Assembly: GCA_034620365.1 (NCBI GenBank) | Contig: JAQGEQ010000186.1 | Coordinates: 1,736,001-1,800,000, forward strand | Source of the DNA: Pegea sp. RAD2-039 | Taxonomy: Eukaryota > Chordata > Thaliacea > Salpida > Salpidae | Reading direction: 5' to 3' | DNA length: 64,000 nt | Part shown: in pieces, positions 40,163 through 51,418 of the stretch | Numbering within the stretch: position 1 is the stretch's first letter | Layout: every line of letters begins with the position of its first letter | Translations under genes and position numbers: made by a program | Notes under the pieces: generated by a model | What the model was told of the DNA's origin: nothing | The model's input: the letters and a program-made list of their open reading frames with translations, nothing else | Database searches by the model: none

Positions 40163-43100
40163 CTAAAGAAGAAAACATAAATTTTAATGTATTTTTCAGA
40201 GCAAAAAGATTGATGTAAAAATACGAGTTTGTTTTTAGTTTAAAAATAAACTTTACTTTATTTTTGCTGCAATTCATAGAATTGGTTTCTCGTTCTTTGC
40301 TATTAAATTGCATCGTCTAAATAACAAATATTTTTATTCAATCATTTTCTATTCAATCATTTTGTGTTATTTTAAAAATTCACTTGAACAAAACTGACTT
40401 GAAGTTTTAGTTGGTGTATCAGTTTTTCTTTTTCTTTCTTTAATTTCACGATTTCATTCGTGTTTCCTCGAAATCTTTCAAGAAGGGCTATATTTGAGTC
40501 CTTTTCACTGATAGCAAGAACGAGTACTTCTTGTCTGAATACAAATAAAAATGTTTAGAAATAAAGCAGGCAGTGGCAAACCCAGGGTTTAAATCAAACA
40601 ACCACAAAAACAAGAACAAATATTCATAAATAATTCAGCTAACATCACTACATATTCCATATCCTTTCCAGAATTAAAAAAACAACAAAGTCAGTGAAGT
40701 GTAACGATGTCACGTGACTTGAGAATAAATGAAAATATTTTGATGAAACCAAAGATTAACAAGAAGAAAGTAAATAGAAATTCAGTGATTTTCATACAAA
40801 AAAAAACAGTTTTCAAAGAAATCTTTTAAAGTTTTGAATTAAATATCTTTTGATTTTTTGGTATTAAAAGAATTAAAATACTGAAATAAAAACTTAATGA
40901 AAATAAAAAGAAATTGTTGAAAATTTAGAAATCGATTATTTTTATGAAAGAAAAACAAATAGAAATTAGAAGAAATAAAAATTGCAAAAAGTTGTACTTC
41001 TGTGCGACAAGCTCTTCACCAATTTTCTTATTTTCTATTTTAATCTTTTTCAAGTTTTCTCCTCTTTCTATTAGCTCCAATTTGTTGCTTTCAACTTTCT
41101 TTTTCAAATCCTCTAAAGAAGATTTTGTCTTCTTAAGTTCAATCGTGAGCTCTTCGGCCTTTAACAGAATATCACATTAGACTGACAGCTTGATTAATTA
41201 AGTTTAAGAATTCAAACATTCTTTGATGACTGACATATAACAGAAAATATCATTTTTCAAATTTATTTCGTTTTTTTTTAAAGTATTTAGAAAATGTGAT
41301 GATTTGAAAATTTCAATTTGAAACTTTTTATTACAAAAAACCTCTAATTGTTTCAAACAACTTCTAGTTTTCATTTCTTATTGAGGTTTTGTTTTATGAT
41401 AAACTTCTAATCTTTCAAATTCTTCGCTTTAATAAATCTCTTTAACTTAATCGGTTTTAAAAAAACGCAAATTTTCTGAAGACATCTTAAAGACTGGATT
41501 TGTGAGATCGCATCAATAAACTCAAAACCACTTGATGCTATCTCAAGTAAGCTTTTCTACTTTTATTAAACCAATATTTATCAAATTGACGTTTCGGAAG
41601 GAATTTTTGACAACTATTTGTATAAAAGCAGCAACATCGCCAGCAAGCGAACAGACCTTTTGCTCCAATTTTCTTCGAGTACTTCTTTCACTTGAGAGTG
41701 AGTCTTCCCGATCTGTAGTCATCCGCACACTCTCTCTAAGAGCCTCTTCAAGCTCTTCAATTCGAACATCTTTATCCTTCAACTTACCCTGGATCAAGAC
41801 ACTAAATGAGAGAAGATCCAAAGATAAGAGGCTGATCTCACCACGAATCTATTCAACTCCTCATCACGAGTTTTTGTTTTGATGTCTTCCAACATCTGTT
41901 TATTCAGAGATTTCAACTCCATCATCTTCTCTTTGTTGATTCTAGGACATTAAAATCAGAAATTAGCAAACATCAGTAGGGAATCTTCTTACTTCTCAAG
42001 ACTTTTTATGGCTGCATCCTTTCGATGTTTCTCATTTTCTGTCTCTTTCAAGATATCCAAAATCCGATCAATCTCTCGTTGACTCTGAGTGATCTACAAA
42101 GATGATTAGAAGATGATCCTTGTTAATGAGTGGATTTTGGGACATACTTGAGATTCCTTCTCATTCAACTTCACTTCCAAAGCGACAATCTGATCAGAGA
42201 ACTCTTCGCTGATCTTTTCTTTATCATTAAGATCTTGATACTTTAAAAGATCACATGAGATTAGGACACAGATCTTCAGTAGATCCAAACTCACTTCATT
42301 AAATTCTTTATTTAATTTGATGTTCGCATTTGTAGCTTGCTGTAAATTAGCCTCTAATTGGACGATTTTGGCATCTTTCTTGGCAACCGAGCGCGAACTG
42401 GTTGCTAACTGCTGCCGTAAATCGTTCAGCTCATTCTAAATCAACAAAATAGTTGTAAAAGATTCCAGAAGATTTCTAGGATCACCTCAAAAGACTCGAA
42501 TTGAATCTCATAATTATTCAATTTTTCTTCCAGTTGAAGCCTGTTCTCTTCCTCATCTTTAAAAATCTTTTTATACTCCGAGATTCTTTTATCTAGATCC
42601 TTCAGTAATCTATCCTATGTCCCAAAATATATAAAATCGATGATGATGTCATAAATTGATGACGTCATTACCTTTTCGGTTAGAGCTTCCTCCATGACTA
42701 CAAGGACTGAATCACTTGTGGAACTCTCATCTGTGATCTTAGAAAGCTTTTCATTCATTTCATGGAGTCGGATCTCTTTCTCGTGGAGGACATCAGCTAG
42801 ACGCTCGATCTGAAGATGAGGAGTTAGGGAAGATCATTAGGTTTATCTAGGAGGACTTTTTTGTGGAGAACAGTCATCTTCCGATCTTTCACTTCCACTG
42901 TTTCTTTGAGATGTTGTAGCTCTGATCCACTGTTTGATCTTTCCTCCTGGATCTTTAAGATCTGATCTTGCTTCTGGGTAAGCAGAGTTTCTTTTTCTTC
43001 AACCCTGTACCTCAAGGAGTCGATCTGGGAAGAAAAGATCATTTTAATTGATTTTGAGGTTCAAATAAAGTTGAAAATTGAAGCTAGTAACTTCAGAAAC

Positions 43101-45389
43101 ATTAAATAAGGTCTCGAAGGAGTTACAACAGCTATTTGGAGTCTCTCGACGTTTAATTGTCATTTAAGTCACTAAAAACTCTCAAATAAATTCAAACTGA
43201 ACTACCTCTGATTGTAGGATGTTGATCGATTGATCTTTAGCATGAAGAGACTCTTTTAGGACTTCGATGTGATGACGGTTATCAGTTTGTTGGTTGTTCA
43301 TTGTGTCCCATCTGGTTTGCAAAGTTAACATCTCCGAGTCTTTCAATTTCACCATCGATTTTAGTTGTTCGATCTATCAAAATGAAATTTGTAAAAACCT
43401 TCATCAATAATTTGTCAAAGTCACGTGATTCTTCAGCACTAAAGACTTCTTTTTCATATCCTTTAGTTCCAGATCTTCTTCATTTCTTTCCACATCTTCT
43501 TCATCTTTATTTCTTTTTAACAAATTTAGTTCATTTTCTAAATCCCTGTTCCTGATTTCGAGTGTCGTATTTCTCTGCTACATGATCACTAATTACTTGA
43601 CATCTTAAAACTTTAATTAATTTGGCTTTAATCTTAAATTTTTAATTTGCTTTTAAGGGCTTTGAAAAAGTGTAAGCAAAAATCGATTAAAAAGTTCAAA
43701 GTGAAAAGAAATTGAAGTAAATTGAATAGAAGATGACGCAAGGTAGTAAAGTTGGTCAAATTATCAACTGGTCGACAACTGGAAGACATTTGGGAATTCA
43801 AATAGAAAAAATGGAAGTTTTTTAAAAGTTCAAAATATTTTTTGATGATAAATCATCGAATAAATAGCGACAATCAGTTACTTTGTAAATTTCCGAGCTG
43901 GTGTCTTCATCGCTCCTCATCTAAACAACATTTGTAAAAATGATGAAGAAAATGATCCAAGGATACTCTCACCTCTTTAAGACGAACAATTTCAACATCT
44001 TTTTCTTCAAGTAGGAAATTTAAATGAGAAACTCTAGATTCACATTCAGACAACTCAATTTTCAAAGAAGCTATCATAAGAGTATCTTCACTGGATGAAA
44101 CAGAAGATTGATCTTTCTGATGTCCTAATCACATCAACAACTGATCATCCAGAGACTACTTTTTTGAGTCTCACCTTTACATTGCAACATTTCCAATAAT
44201 TTCTTTACAGATTCATCCCTTGTGAAGAGGATTTCACGTTGAGCTTCAATTCTTCCTTCTAACTCTTCTACAGTGCTCCGAAGAAGATCATACTCTCGCA
44301 TAATACGATCATTCTCTTCTTGAAGATACCTGAATAAGCAAACTTCAGTCAATTCATCCGCTGACGGCATCAATGACTTCATAGGATGAGTAAAAGAAAA
44401 ACATTTTTGACAATTTGTTGAGCTTTTTTCAACTGCACCTTGAATTTTCAGGAGCAGTAAAGACATCACTGCTTCGATTTGAAAAGTCCTCCTGAATCAT
44501 TTGATTAAGATCTCGTTGAGTCCGTAGTTCATCATGAAGAGCTTGAATGGTTAGTTGAGAATGCTGAAAACATTTTGAAAACACATCTATTGTAGTTTGA
44601 AAGTCATCGAAAACAGAATGAGTAAAATTGTTTCATTTAATGACAACATGTTGAAGTGTTATTGATAGATTGACAAGTTTCCGGCTCAAGCTTTTCTCAA
44701 ATATTAAAAAGAAAAGATTACGTTTATCTGTGATAAGTGAACGCCTAAATAATTAGTTACTTCGTTTAATATCAGAAGATTTTTAGTTTTTTGTAAATGT
44801 TTTTGGTTTCATTCTTATTTGATTTCAGTAAATAGGTCGACAGAAAAAGAAAATATTTGAAGTAATTGCGTTTATTTGTCTAGGGATTCTTTTATTCTAA
44901 ATCGTAAAAGTTTTCGTGATAACAATCCGAATTTTTTAGCACAAACTTGTTGTTCTTCTTGTAATAAATTCATTTGATCTTGTAACGTTACCACCATTGC
45001 TCTTTCTTCTTTTCTTAATCTTCGTTCTTGTTTTAATTCGGGACTCCAAAAAGTTTTTATCGAATTCATCTGAGCTTGAAGCTTACTTTCCTTTAATGTC
45101 ATGAATGACAACTTTTAATGAATTTTTCTTCCATTTTAGAAGTTTTTATCACCTTTATATCAAGTTCTTTTCGTAAATGTTCATTTTCTTGTTGTAACCG
45201 GATAAGAAGGTCTCCTGATGTACTATTTCGTTGTGCTTCTTTAGAAATAATTCAGTTTGAATTTAAATATTTTACAAAATAGAAATTCTCAACAACTTTG
45301 ACAAAATGTTGAAAGCAAGTTTGAATAATTATAAATTTACCTCCATTAGAAAAGATGTTGTTGGTAGATGACGTAAGGTTTGAAGACAT
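40139..45389 (-). CDS. ERC: ERC/ELKS/CAST active-zone scaffold, complete, 20 exons, 797 aa
   Basis: Exons in gene order: 45389-45341, 45238-45153, 45090-44947, 44563-44439, 44329-44175, 44124-43973, 43920-43882, 43577-43425, 43373-43206, 43024-42857, 42809-42672, 42614-42486, 42435-42295, 42240-42148, 42093-41993, 41941-41842, 41788-41657, 41158-40998, 40534-40399, 40162-40139. All phases join. The product is almost entirely coiled coil and matches ELKS/CAST (Bruchpilot relatives): MNSIKTFWSPELK, TIQALHDELRTQRDLNQ, DESVKKLLEMLQ, HIEVLKESL, IEELEEALRES, AISEKDSNIALLE. It ends EDEGIWA, the C-terminal motif that binds the RIM PDZ domain at presynaptic release sites. It is shorter than vertebrate ELKS, mainly because the Ser-rich N-terminus is missing; extra 5' exons cannot be excluded. 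Most introns are 47-62 nt. Start at 45389 chosen as the only ATG in frame after a strong acceptor. Confidence 0.93.
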
Positions 45390-45492
45390 CTTGATGCTAA
45401 TTTAAAAAGAAAAAAATCTATAATTAGTGAATGTTATAGAAAATTTTCATCAAATATTTTGCTTTAGATTTAATCGAAATTTTATCTTAATA
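45390..45492. promoter_or_regulatory. Shared intergenic gap between ERC and GPCR start codons
   Basis: Only 103 bp separate the two start codons, which point away from each other. Within it each gene has an acceptor-like sequence: on the minus strand a pyrimidine run ending AAATTAG at 45397, 7 nt before the ERC ATG; on the plus strand ATATTTTGCTTTAG ending at 45467, 25 nt before the GPCR ATG. So the gap may hold two splice acceptors rather than, or in addition to, a bidirectional promoter. Confidence 0.5.
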
Positions 45493-47787
45493 ATGTTTGC
45501 CAACGTAACTAATGTTAATCAGCAAAATGCAATGAAATTGAATAATACGATGACTGGTAATGAAATAGGTCAGTTGATTATCACTCTATATTTCATATTA
45601 TTCACGTGATATTTGTAGGATCATGGTTATATATTGGAATTATCATTGCTTTTTTGGTTCTAATATTTGGTACATTTGGAAATATGATGACAATATTAGC
45701 TTATAGAAGAAATAAAAAACTTCAAAATACTTTTAATTTGTTAGTAGCAAATCTTTGTGGAATCGAATTAGTTTTTTCTACTTTGGTTATGTCTTTAATC
45801 ATTCCTGGGATGATTCTTGAAGTCAGTATATGATCAAATGTCCTCTATAGAAAAACCAGTTTTTTCAATTATATAAATGTAAAAATTATCTAGAAAATAT
45901 TTTGTATATAATGTATAAGAATGATTGTATGTAAATTTTTATAGAAAGATCCTTATAATGAAAGCTTCTGCATCGCCGTTGGATATTTCTATTATTCATT
46001 ACATGCGTCTGCCTTATTCAATATTGTTGTAATTGCAATAAACAGATACATCGGTGTTATTCATGCTAATGAGTAAGAACATTTTATGCAAAATATAAAA
46101 TATTTACGTATTACTAAAAATATATTCTTAATTATTTTTATAAAAGAAATATTTTGAAATCTAGAACAAGAAACTTGTCATGTTTAAATAAATTTCATAA
46201 TCGAAATGATCTAATTTGTCATCAAATTTCTACAGATATTCAACATGTTATAGATCAAGAAATGTTAAAATTTGCATAGCTTGTTCTTGGCTGGCATCAC
46301 CAATTCTGCACTTGCCATTATTATATGGTCAGTAATCACCATACTTTTAAAATATTCCATTAATTTACAACATTACAATATTATGGAAAAAATTTAGCAA
46401 AACAAACTTTCAATTTGATGAAATAGCAAAGCTAATTAAACTTTCATTAACAATTACATAATAGCTTAATATTTATAATAACTAGATGGGATTTCATGGA
46501 GCCCAGAGGTCTTAAGATGCACAGTGGATCTTGAAAATAGCCCAAATGGAATAAGGTTAAACTTTTCTGATATAATGTAGATAATTACTAAGGTTTAAAA
46601 TAAATATTTCTTTTTAATAAGTAAAAACTCATCAAATGAATTTCAATTATTCAATAATATCAAAGCAAATGTGTTCTATCTTTTCATCAACAGAAAATAC
46701 AACTTGGCACTTAATCTGGTTTTTCAGGCAGTACCAATGATTATTCTAATCTATGCATACTCAATGATAATGAGAAAGGTTAGAGTACTAAATAACAAGT
46801 TGGAAAAACACAGAGCAGTTTTAAGATTAACTTCTAATGGATCTGCAAAAACATCTTCATGCAGAGGTAGACAACTTTTCATTTTTTAACATAATCAAAC
46901 CATTTGCTATGATATTTAATGACACATGTTTTTTAGGTTTTGGAAAAGGACCTAATTTATCAAACAAAGAAACTACTGGTACACCTCAAGATAGCGTTAG
47001 AAGGTCAGAAGATCCAAAACAAATCCCTCAGCTTAAAGTTACCGGAATAAATAAAATGAAAAAAGAAAAACTCAACGTGGAAAAAAGTGAAGAATCAGAA
47101 ATTGATGATGTTTTAGAAACAAATAGTTCAAATGTGTTTGAAAAGAATTCTGAAAATAAGAAAACGAATAAAAGTAGAAAAGTGAAAAGAGATCGAGCAA
47201 CTACTAAAAGCAGACAAAACAGGAAGTAATGTATTATTATTTCTCATCATTACAACATATTTTTCATTAAACTTGAATTTTATAGTAAACAGTGAAGGTG
47301 TAAAATAACTACTTCAAGTTGAAAACCAATTAAATTAAATATTATTAACTCCAATTTTTAAGTAGATATTTATTATAATAAATTATCAGTTGGATAACTT
47401 TACTTTTACAGAATAGTAAAACATAGATTGGAGAAACAACTTGCTTATAGTAGCTTTCTAATTTGTGTTACTTTTGCTCTTTGTATGTTACCAACTTCTT
47501 TATTATATGTGATACAAGTAAGTGTTTGAACTCTGAAATACTTAAGCATGATAATAATTTATATTAGCAATAAATTAGTTCTAACAAAATCAAACTGATC
47601 ACTTCAATTGATTTTTTAGGTTGTGAGAGGATCTCAGGAGTCAGCTTCTACAAATTTTGTAGCAGGAACAATTACTTGGCTTCATACAGTTATTAATCCT
47701 ATTATTTATGGTTATAGTAATTCTCAATATAGATTAGAATACAGCAAAATGATCAGAAGTCTATTCAAGGGAAGAATTGATGGTTGA
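45493..47787 (+). CDS. Rhodopsin-class (class A) GPCR, complete, 9 exons, 434 aa
   Basis: Exons 45493-45568, 45619-45821, 45945-46072, 46236-46327, 46486-46555, 46694-46866, 46937-47225, 47412-47517, 47620-47787; phases join. The short N-terminus has two N-glycosylation sequons. Landmarks: GN (46-47) in TM1; Cys102 paired with Cys178 across the extracellular loops; NRY (126-128) after TM3 instead of DRY; Trp154 in TM4; Pro204 and Tyr212 in TM5; LCMLP (367-371) in TM6; NPIIY (405-409) in TM7. The third intracellular loop is long (about 130 residues), Lys/Ser-rich, largely encoded by one exon. Two usual residues are changed: the TM2 Asp is Glu75 and the TM6 toggle Trp is Met369. NRY and the TM7/tail region recall melatonin-receptor and Moody/Tre1-like orphans; the ligand cannot be told. 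An earlier in-frame ATG at 45427 exists but lies before the acceptor-like site. Confidence 0.9.
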
Positions 47788-47810
47788 AAGTTACAGTTTC
47801 ATAAACTTAA

Positions 47811-47816
47811 AATAAA
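47811..47816 (+). terminator. Poly(A) signal of the GPCR gene
   Basis: AATAAA 24 nt after the stop codon; first such motif downstream. Confidence 0.5.
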
Positions 47817-47819
47817 ACA

Positions 47820-50385
47820 CTAACAATGGAATGAATGCATATATTTAAATTAAGTTCTATACTCTATTAAGTCTATTCAAAAACAAAATGCAAAACCAAT
47901 GTTTCATTGTGTTTATCTGATAGTTAAGACATTCTATGTTTTAATGTTTAATCAATTACTTTTTGAATGAAAAAAAAACTTTTTTGACAAAATTCAATTT
48001 GGTTTAAACAAAATTGCATTAAAAAAATCTTAGATTAAAATTCGTTGTTGACTTTAAGAGTTTAATTTTGGATACTGATTAAGTGTAAAACTTTAATGAC
48101 CTTATCTATTTAAAGAAGTTCACTTTAAGAAAAAAAAATTTCTAAAAGTATTCAAATTTTATTTACTTTGAAAGTAATTAAACAAATATTTTAGATAATT
48201 ATATTAAACTATACCAATAAGAAAGAAAAAAACAAAAAAATTTAATGATGTTAATTTGGCATAAGACTAATAGCATATCAATTTATCTCATAAAAAAAAT
48301 ATTTATAAGTGACTTGTAATTACATAAATTTTTTTTATACATAACAAGAAATACTGAATAATAGTTTAATTTTTAAACTGTTTATTAGATAATTAGAATA
48401 AATAACAAGACATAATATATAAACAAGAAGATTTAACAATAAAGTAGTAAACTTATATATAGATATATGAATAACCGATAATATAATTATCCTTTAAAAC
48501 AAACTTTAAGCAATATGTATGTTATTATCATTCAATAAGTAAAATCTTAAAAGAAACATCATAAGGTTCAAACAAAATTAATCATTACTATAAGTTATGC
48601 AAAGAACAAAATTATAAAATAAATTTAAAATAAATATCTAATATATTGCTTTCAACATTTGAAAAACTTTGAAATATAAAGAAAATATTTTTTTCAAGTT
48701 TCATAAAATTCATAAAAATACACAAATTCATAAAAATGTCTCTTATCAATTATTCATAAATTGTAGCTTACATCAAATAATATACAAACATAAATTAGTT
48801 TAGCAAAAAAATGAAAAAGTTTCAAAGTAAAAAAAAAACGTACCAGGTTAATGAGATTTTGTAATTACAATAATCAAAATGAATATCACAAAAGTTTGAA
48901 AGTTAAATTACTAAGCATGAAAATGTTATCTTATATATTTTAGAAAGCTGTAATCTCAAAATTGAAGCTCACTCAATCTCTAAGTCATTTGAGAACAAAT
49001 ATTTTTTGTAAAATTATCAAATTATCAAATTCTAATTACAAGTTTTATAACAGTTACCAATAAACAACCTTTCAATCCTTATTAAATTATTTTCTTCCCG
49101 CATAATAAAACTCCCCTAAGGTGAATAAATCTTTTTTTAATCATATTAAAAATTCTTCACATCTCTTTATTGTTTCATCTAGCCTTGTAAATAAAAATAA
49201 CACTTTTATACATCTTTGAATAATTTAAGTACAAAATAAGTATCAAAATTTTTTTTAAATATGCGATTAAAAAATTGTCTGTTTATAACTACTTTAGCAA
49301 AATCTGATAATTCTTTCCACGATGATAACTTTCAAAAACTGTTTCTATGTTGTTTATAGTAAGGCTTTAATATTTTCTTGAGTATTAGTTTATGCAAAGG
49401 TTATATAATTTTTTTATAGTTTCTATTAGTATGCTAATAAAAGTGCCTATTTCTTTTAAGTATAAGCCAAGTTGGTTCTGGCAGCATACAACAAAACACC
49501 AGTGTCGTGAGAAACTTCCTAGAATATTAAAATGAGCTTAAGTGAACAAATTACTTTATTAAAATTAATTATGCATAAATGTTTTGAGATCATAACAGAA
49601 AAAGAGGTTACTGATATGTTTGATATTAAGATGTTACTATTTCTTTTTTCTGTCATATCTTCACGTTGAACTTAAAATATCCTTTTTCTCATTTTATGGT
49701 TTTATTTTATTGATTTTAAGATTTTTTTCTGAAATCTAAAAGAAACGTTTAGGCTGGTAGATAATTTAAGGAAGAGGCATATTTTTCAGTTTTAAATGTT
49801 TCAGCAGTAGATCTGGGCCAGTACCTAAAAGCTTAATACTTTCTTTGAACAGTTTACAAGTTTGCTAATGCCTTAACTATTATCAGTATTTCTTTCCCAA
49901 ATGTATCTGTACTGAAGTGGTTTATTCGTAAATATAATCAACCATAAAGATAAGTTTCATTGTACAATGATAATTCCAAGCTAAAAATGTTTTTGAAAAG
50001 CATTTTTGTTACTGAATTTAAAGTTATTTTATGCGGTTTTTACGTTTATGTTATTCTTTCTTTTATTGTATCTTGCGACTATTTAGATTTAAATGTTAAT
50101 ACATTACTGAACCCACTAAAAGTATCCTGTATAATGTTACCCTTTACTATAGGACAAATCACTTTTAACTTTATTTTTTAAAACGCACATGATTCATTTT
50201 TGAACATAAAAACGAAGCACAAATTGAAATATAAAAAATAAAGCAGTTTCTTAAGTAATATTGGTTGTAATGTTTAAATTATAAGTTTTATTTAAGTTAA
50301 AACTTTTTAAATATTATTAATTCTAAAACTAAAACCTGTAATTTGTCAGTATACGCTTTTTTGTATAAATAAATGCATTTTGTAA
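47820..50385. other. Intergenic AT-rich DNA
   Basis: About 2.5 kb of very AT-rich sequence without exon-like segments. The 73-codon frame at 49960-50181 is hydrophobic and AT-driven and was not accepted. Confidence 0.45.
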
Positions 50386-50387
50386 TT

Positions 50388-50579
50388 CTAATTTATGTTG
50401 TGTAGCTGCAAACTTGATTGAGCAAACCAGATAATCGCAAACTTAGAAGCAAAGAAAATACTTGGTTTACATGATCTAGTTTTCAAACTTGCAAAAACGC
50501 ATAAATCTAAATAAGAATGACAAAAGCTGCGTGTCAGTAACAAAATCCACCACAAAATCAACCAAGGAAGCCGATTCAT
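50388..50579 (-). CDS. ORF with signal-peptide-like start (weak candidate)
   Basis: A 63-codon minus-strand frame opens MNRLPWLILWWILLLT, a good secretion-signal shape, followed by a short Cys-containing segment. A donor-like GT within it could make this the first exon of a secreted protein, but no second exon was found toward lower coordinates. Chance is quite possible. Confidence 0.2.
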   Translation of the reverse strand: MNRLPWLILWWILLLTRSFCHSYLDLCVFASLKTRSCKPSIFFASKFAIIWFAQSSLQLHNIN

Positions 50580-51418
50580 TTATTGTTACAGACAGTTAAT
50601 ACTCTTCAATGGCTTGTAAAACATCATTAAAGTAAGTAGTAATAATGCTTCTATCTTTAAATCCCGCCTAACCTTAAAAGCCATGAGATTCAGATATTTG
50701 AGAACTATGCAATCAAATATTCAAAAACAATACAAATCCACCTACTTGATTAATCCAACTTAACTGATAGAGGAATTTATGTTTAAATTTAGGTAGCTAC
50801 CAACAAAACTCCATACGAGCAAGCACTGACAAGCTGTGATGTCATTTCCGTTGCATCTTCAACACTACCCTTCATTTTACTGATTAAATAAGAAAAAAGC
50901 TCAGTTTCGTGAAGCGAACGGGTCTCATAGTGTGCTAATGAAGATACATTCCCGGAAGTTACGTCATTGTCACGAAGATAATCTGCCGCTAAGTTAGGTT
51001 GGCTTCAACTTGATGTCTATAAGCCAAAGAGTAGTTTGATTATTTAGTCAGTCCTGAACAGTAAGTTTTTTGTCGAGATGCTCTGAGTTGCTTCACAGTC
51101 ATATGACGTCATTAATGATATGATTAATAAAATTTGTTTAAATGATTAAAAGATTAAAATAATTTCTATTTGTAGAACTAAAAGTTATTTAACATCTGCT
51201 TGTCGCTTTTACATTTACTTTTCGTAGTCAATATTATTTAGTTTTGCTGCTAAGTCTTTAATAGTTTTTTGTAATAGATCTTTAAGCAGTTAATAAAACT
51301 TTTTATTTAAGCTTGATTAACAGCATTTTTAGATTAAAGTTTTTAGTTAAACAAATAAATTAGTTAGCAAGATTTTAGATTTTGTTATTATCATTTTTGT
51401 ACAAACTTATATTCAGAA
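50580..51418 (+). promoter_or_regulatory. Upstream region of the SAND+SAM gene with ETS/CRE-like motifs
   Basis: Less AT-rich than its surroundings. CCGGAAGTTACGTCA (50952-50966) joins an ETS core to a CRE-like site; the complement of 50837-50850 reads CGGAAATGACATCA, a similar pairing; a perfect TGACGTCA lies at 51104-51111. ETS-CRE composites are typical core-promoter elements in animals. The interpretation as promoter is inference. Confidence 0.4.
51415..51416 (+). promoter_or_regulatory. Strong 3' splice acceptor 2 nt before the SAND+SAM start codon
   Basis: TTTTTGTACAAACTTATATTCAG|AA|ATG. The position suggests either an unseen 5' untranslated exon or a trans-spliced leader acceptor. Confidence 0.5.

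Noticed and set aside
41532..41882. 116-codon plus-strand frame, and similar ones at 40944-41180 and 43301-43555
   Set aside because: They are antisense to ERC exons; Ser/Leu/Phe-rich composition is what reverse-complemented coiled-coil codons give.
45427..45492. Upstream in-frame ATG of the GPCR giving 22 extra residues
   Set aside because: It precedes the acceptor-like ATATTTTGCTTTAG, so it would be removed from the mRNA, and the shorter N-terminus already carries glycosylation sequons. Not excluded outright.
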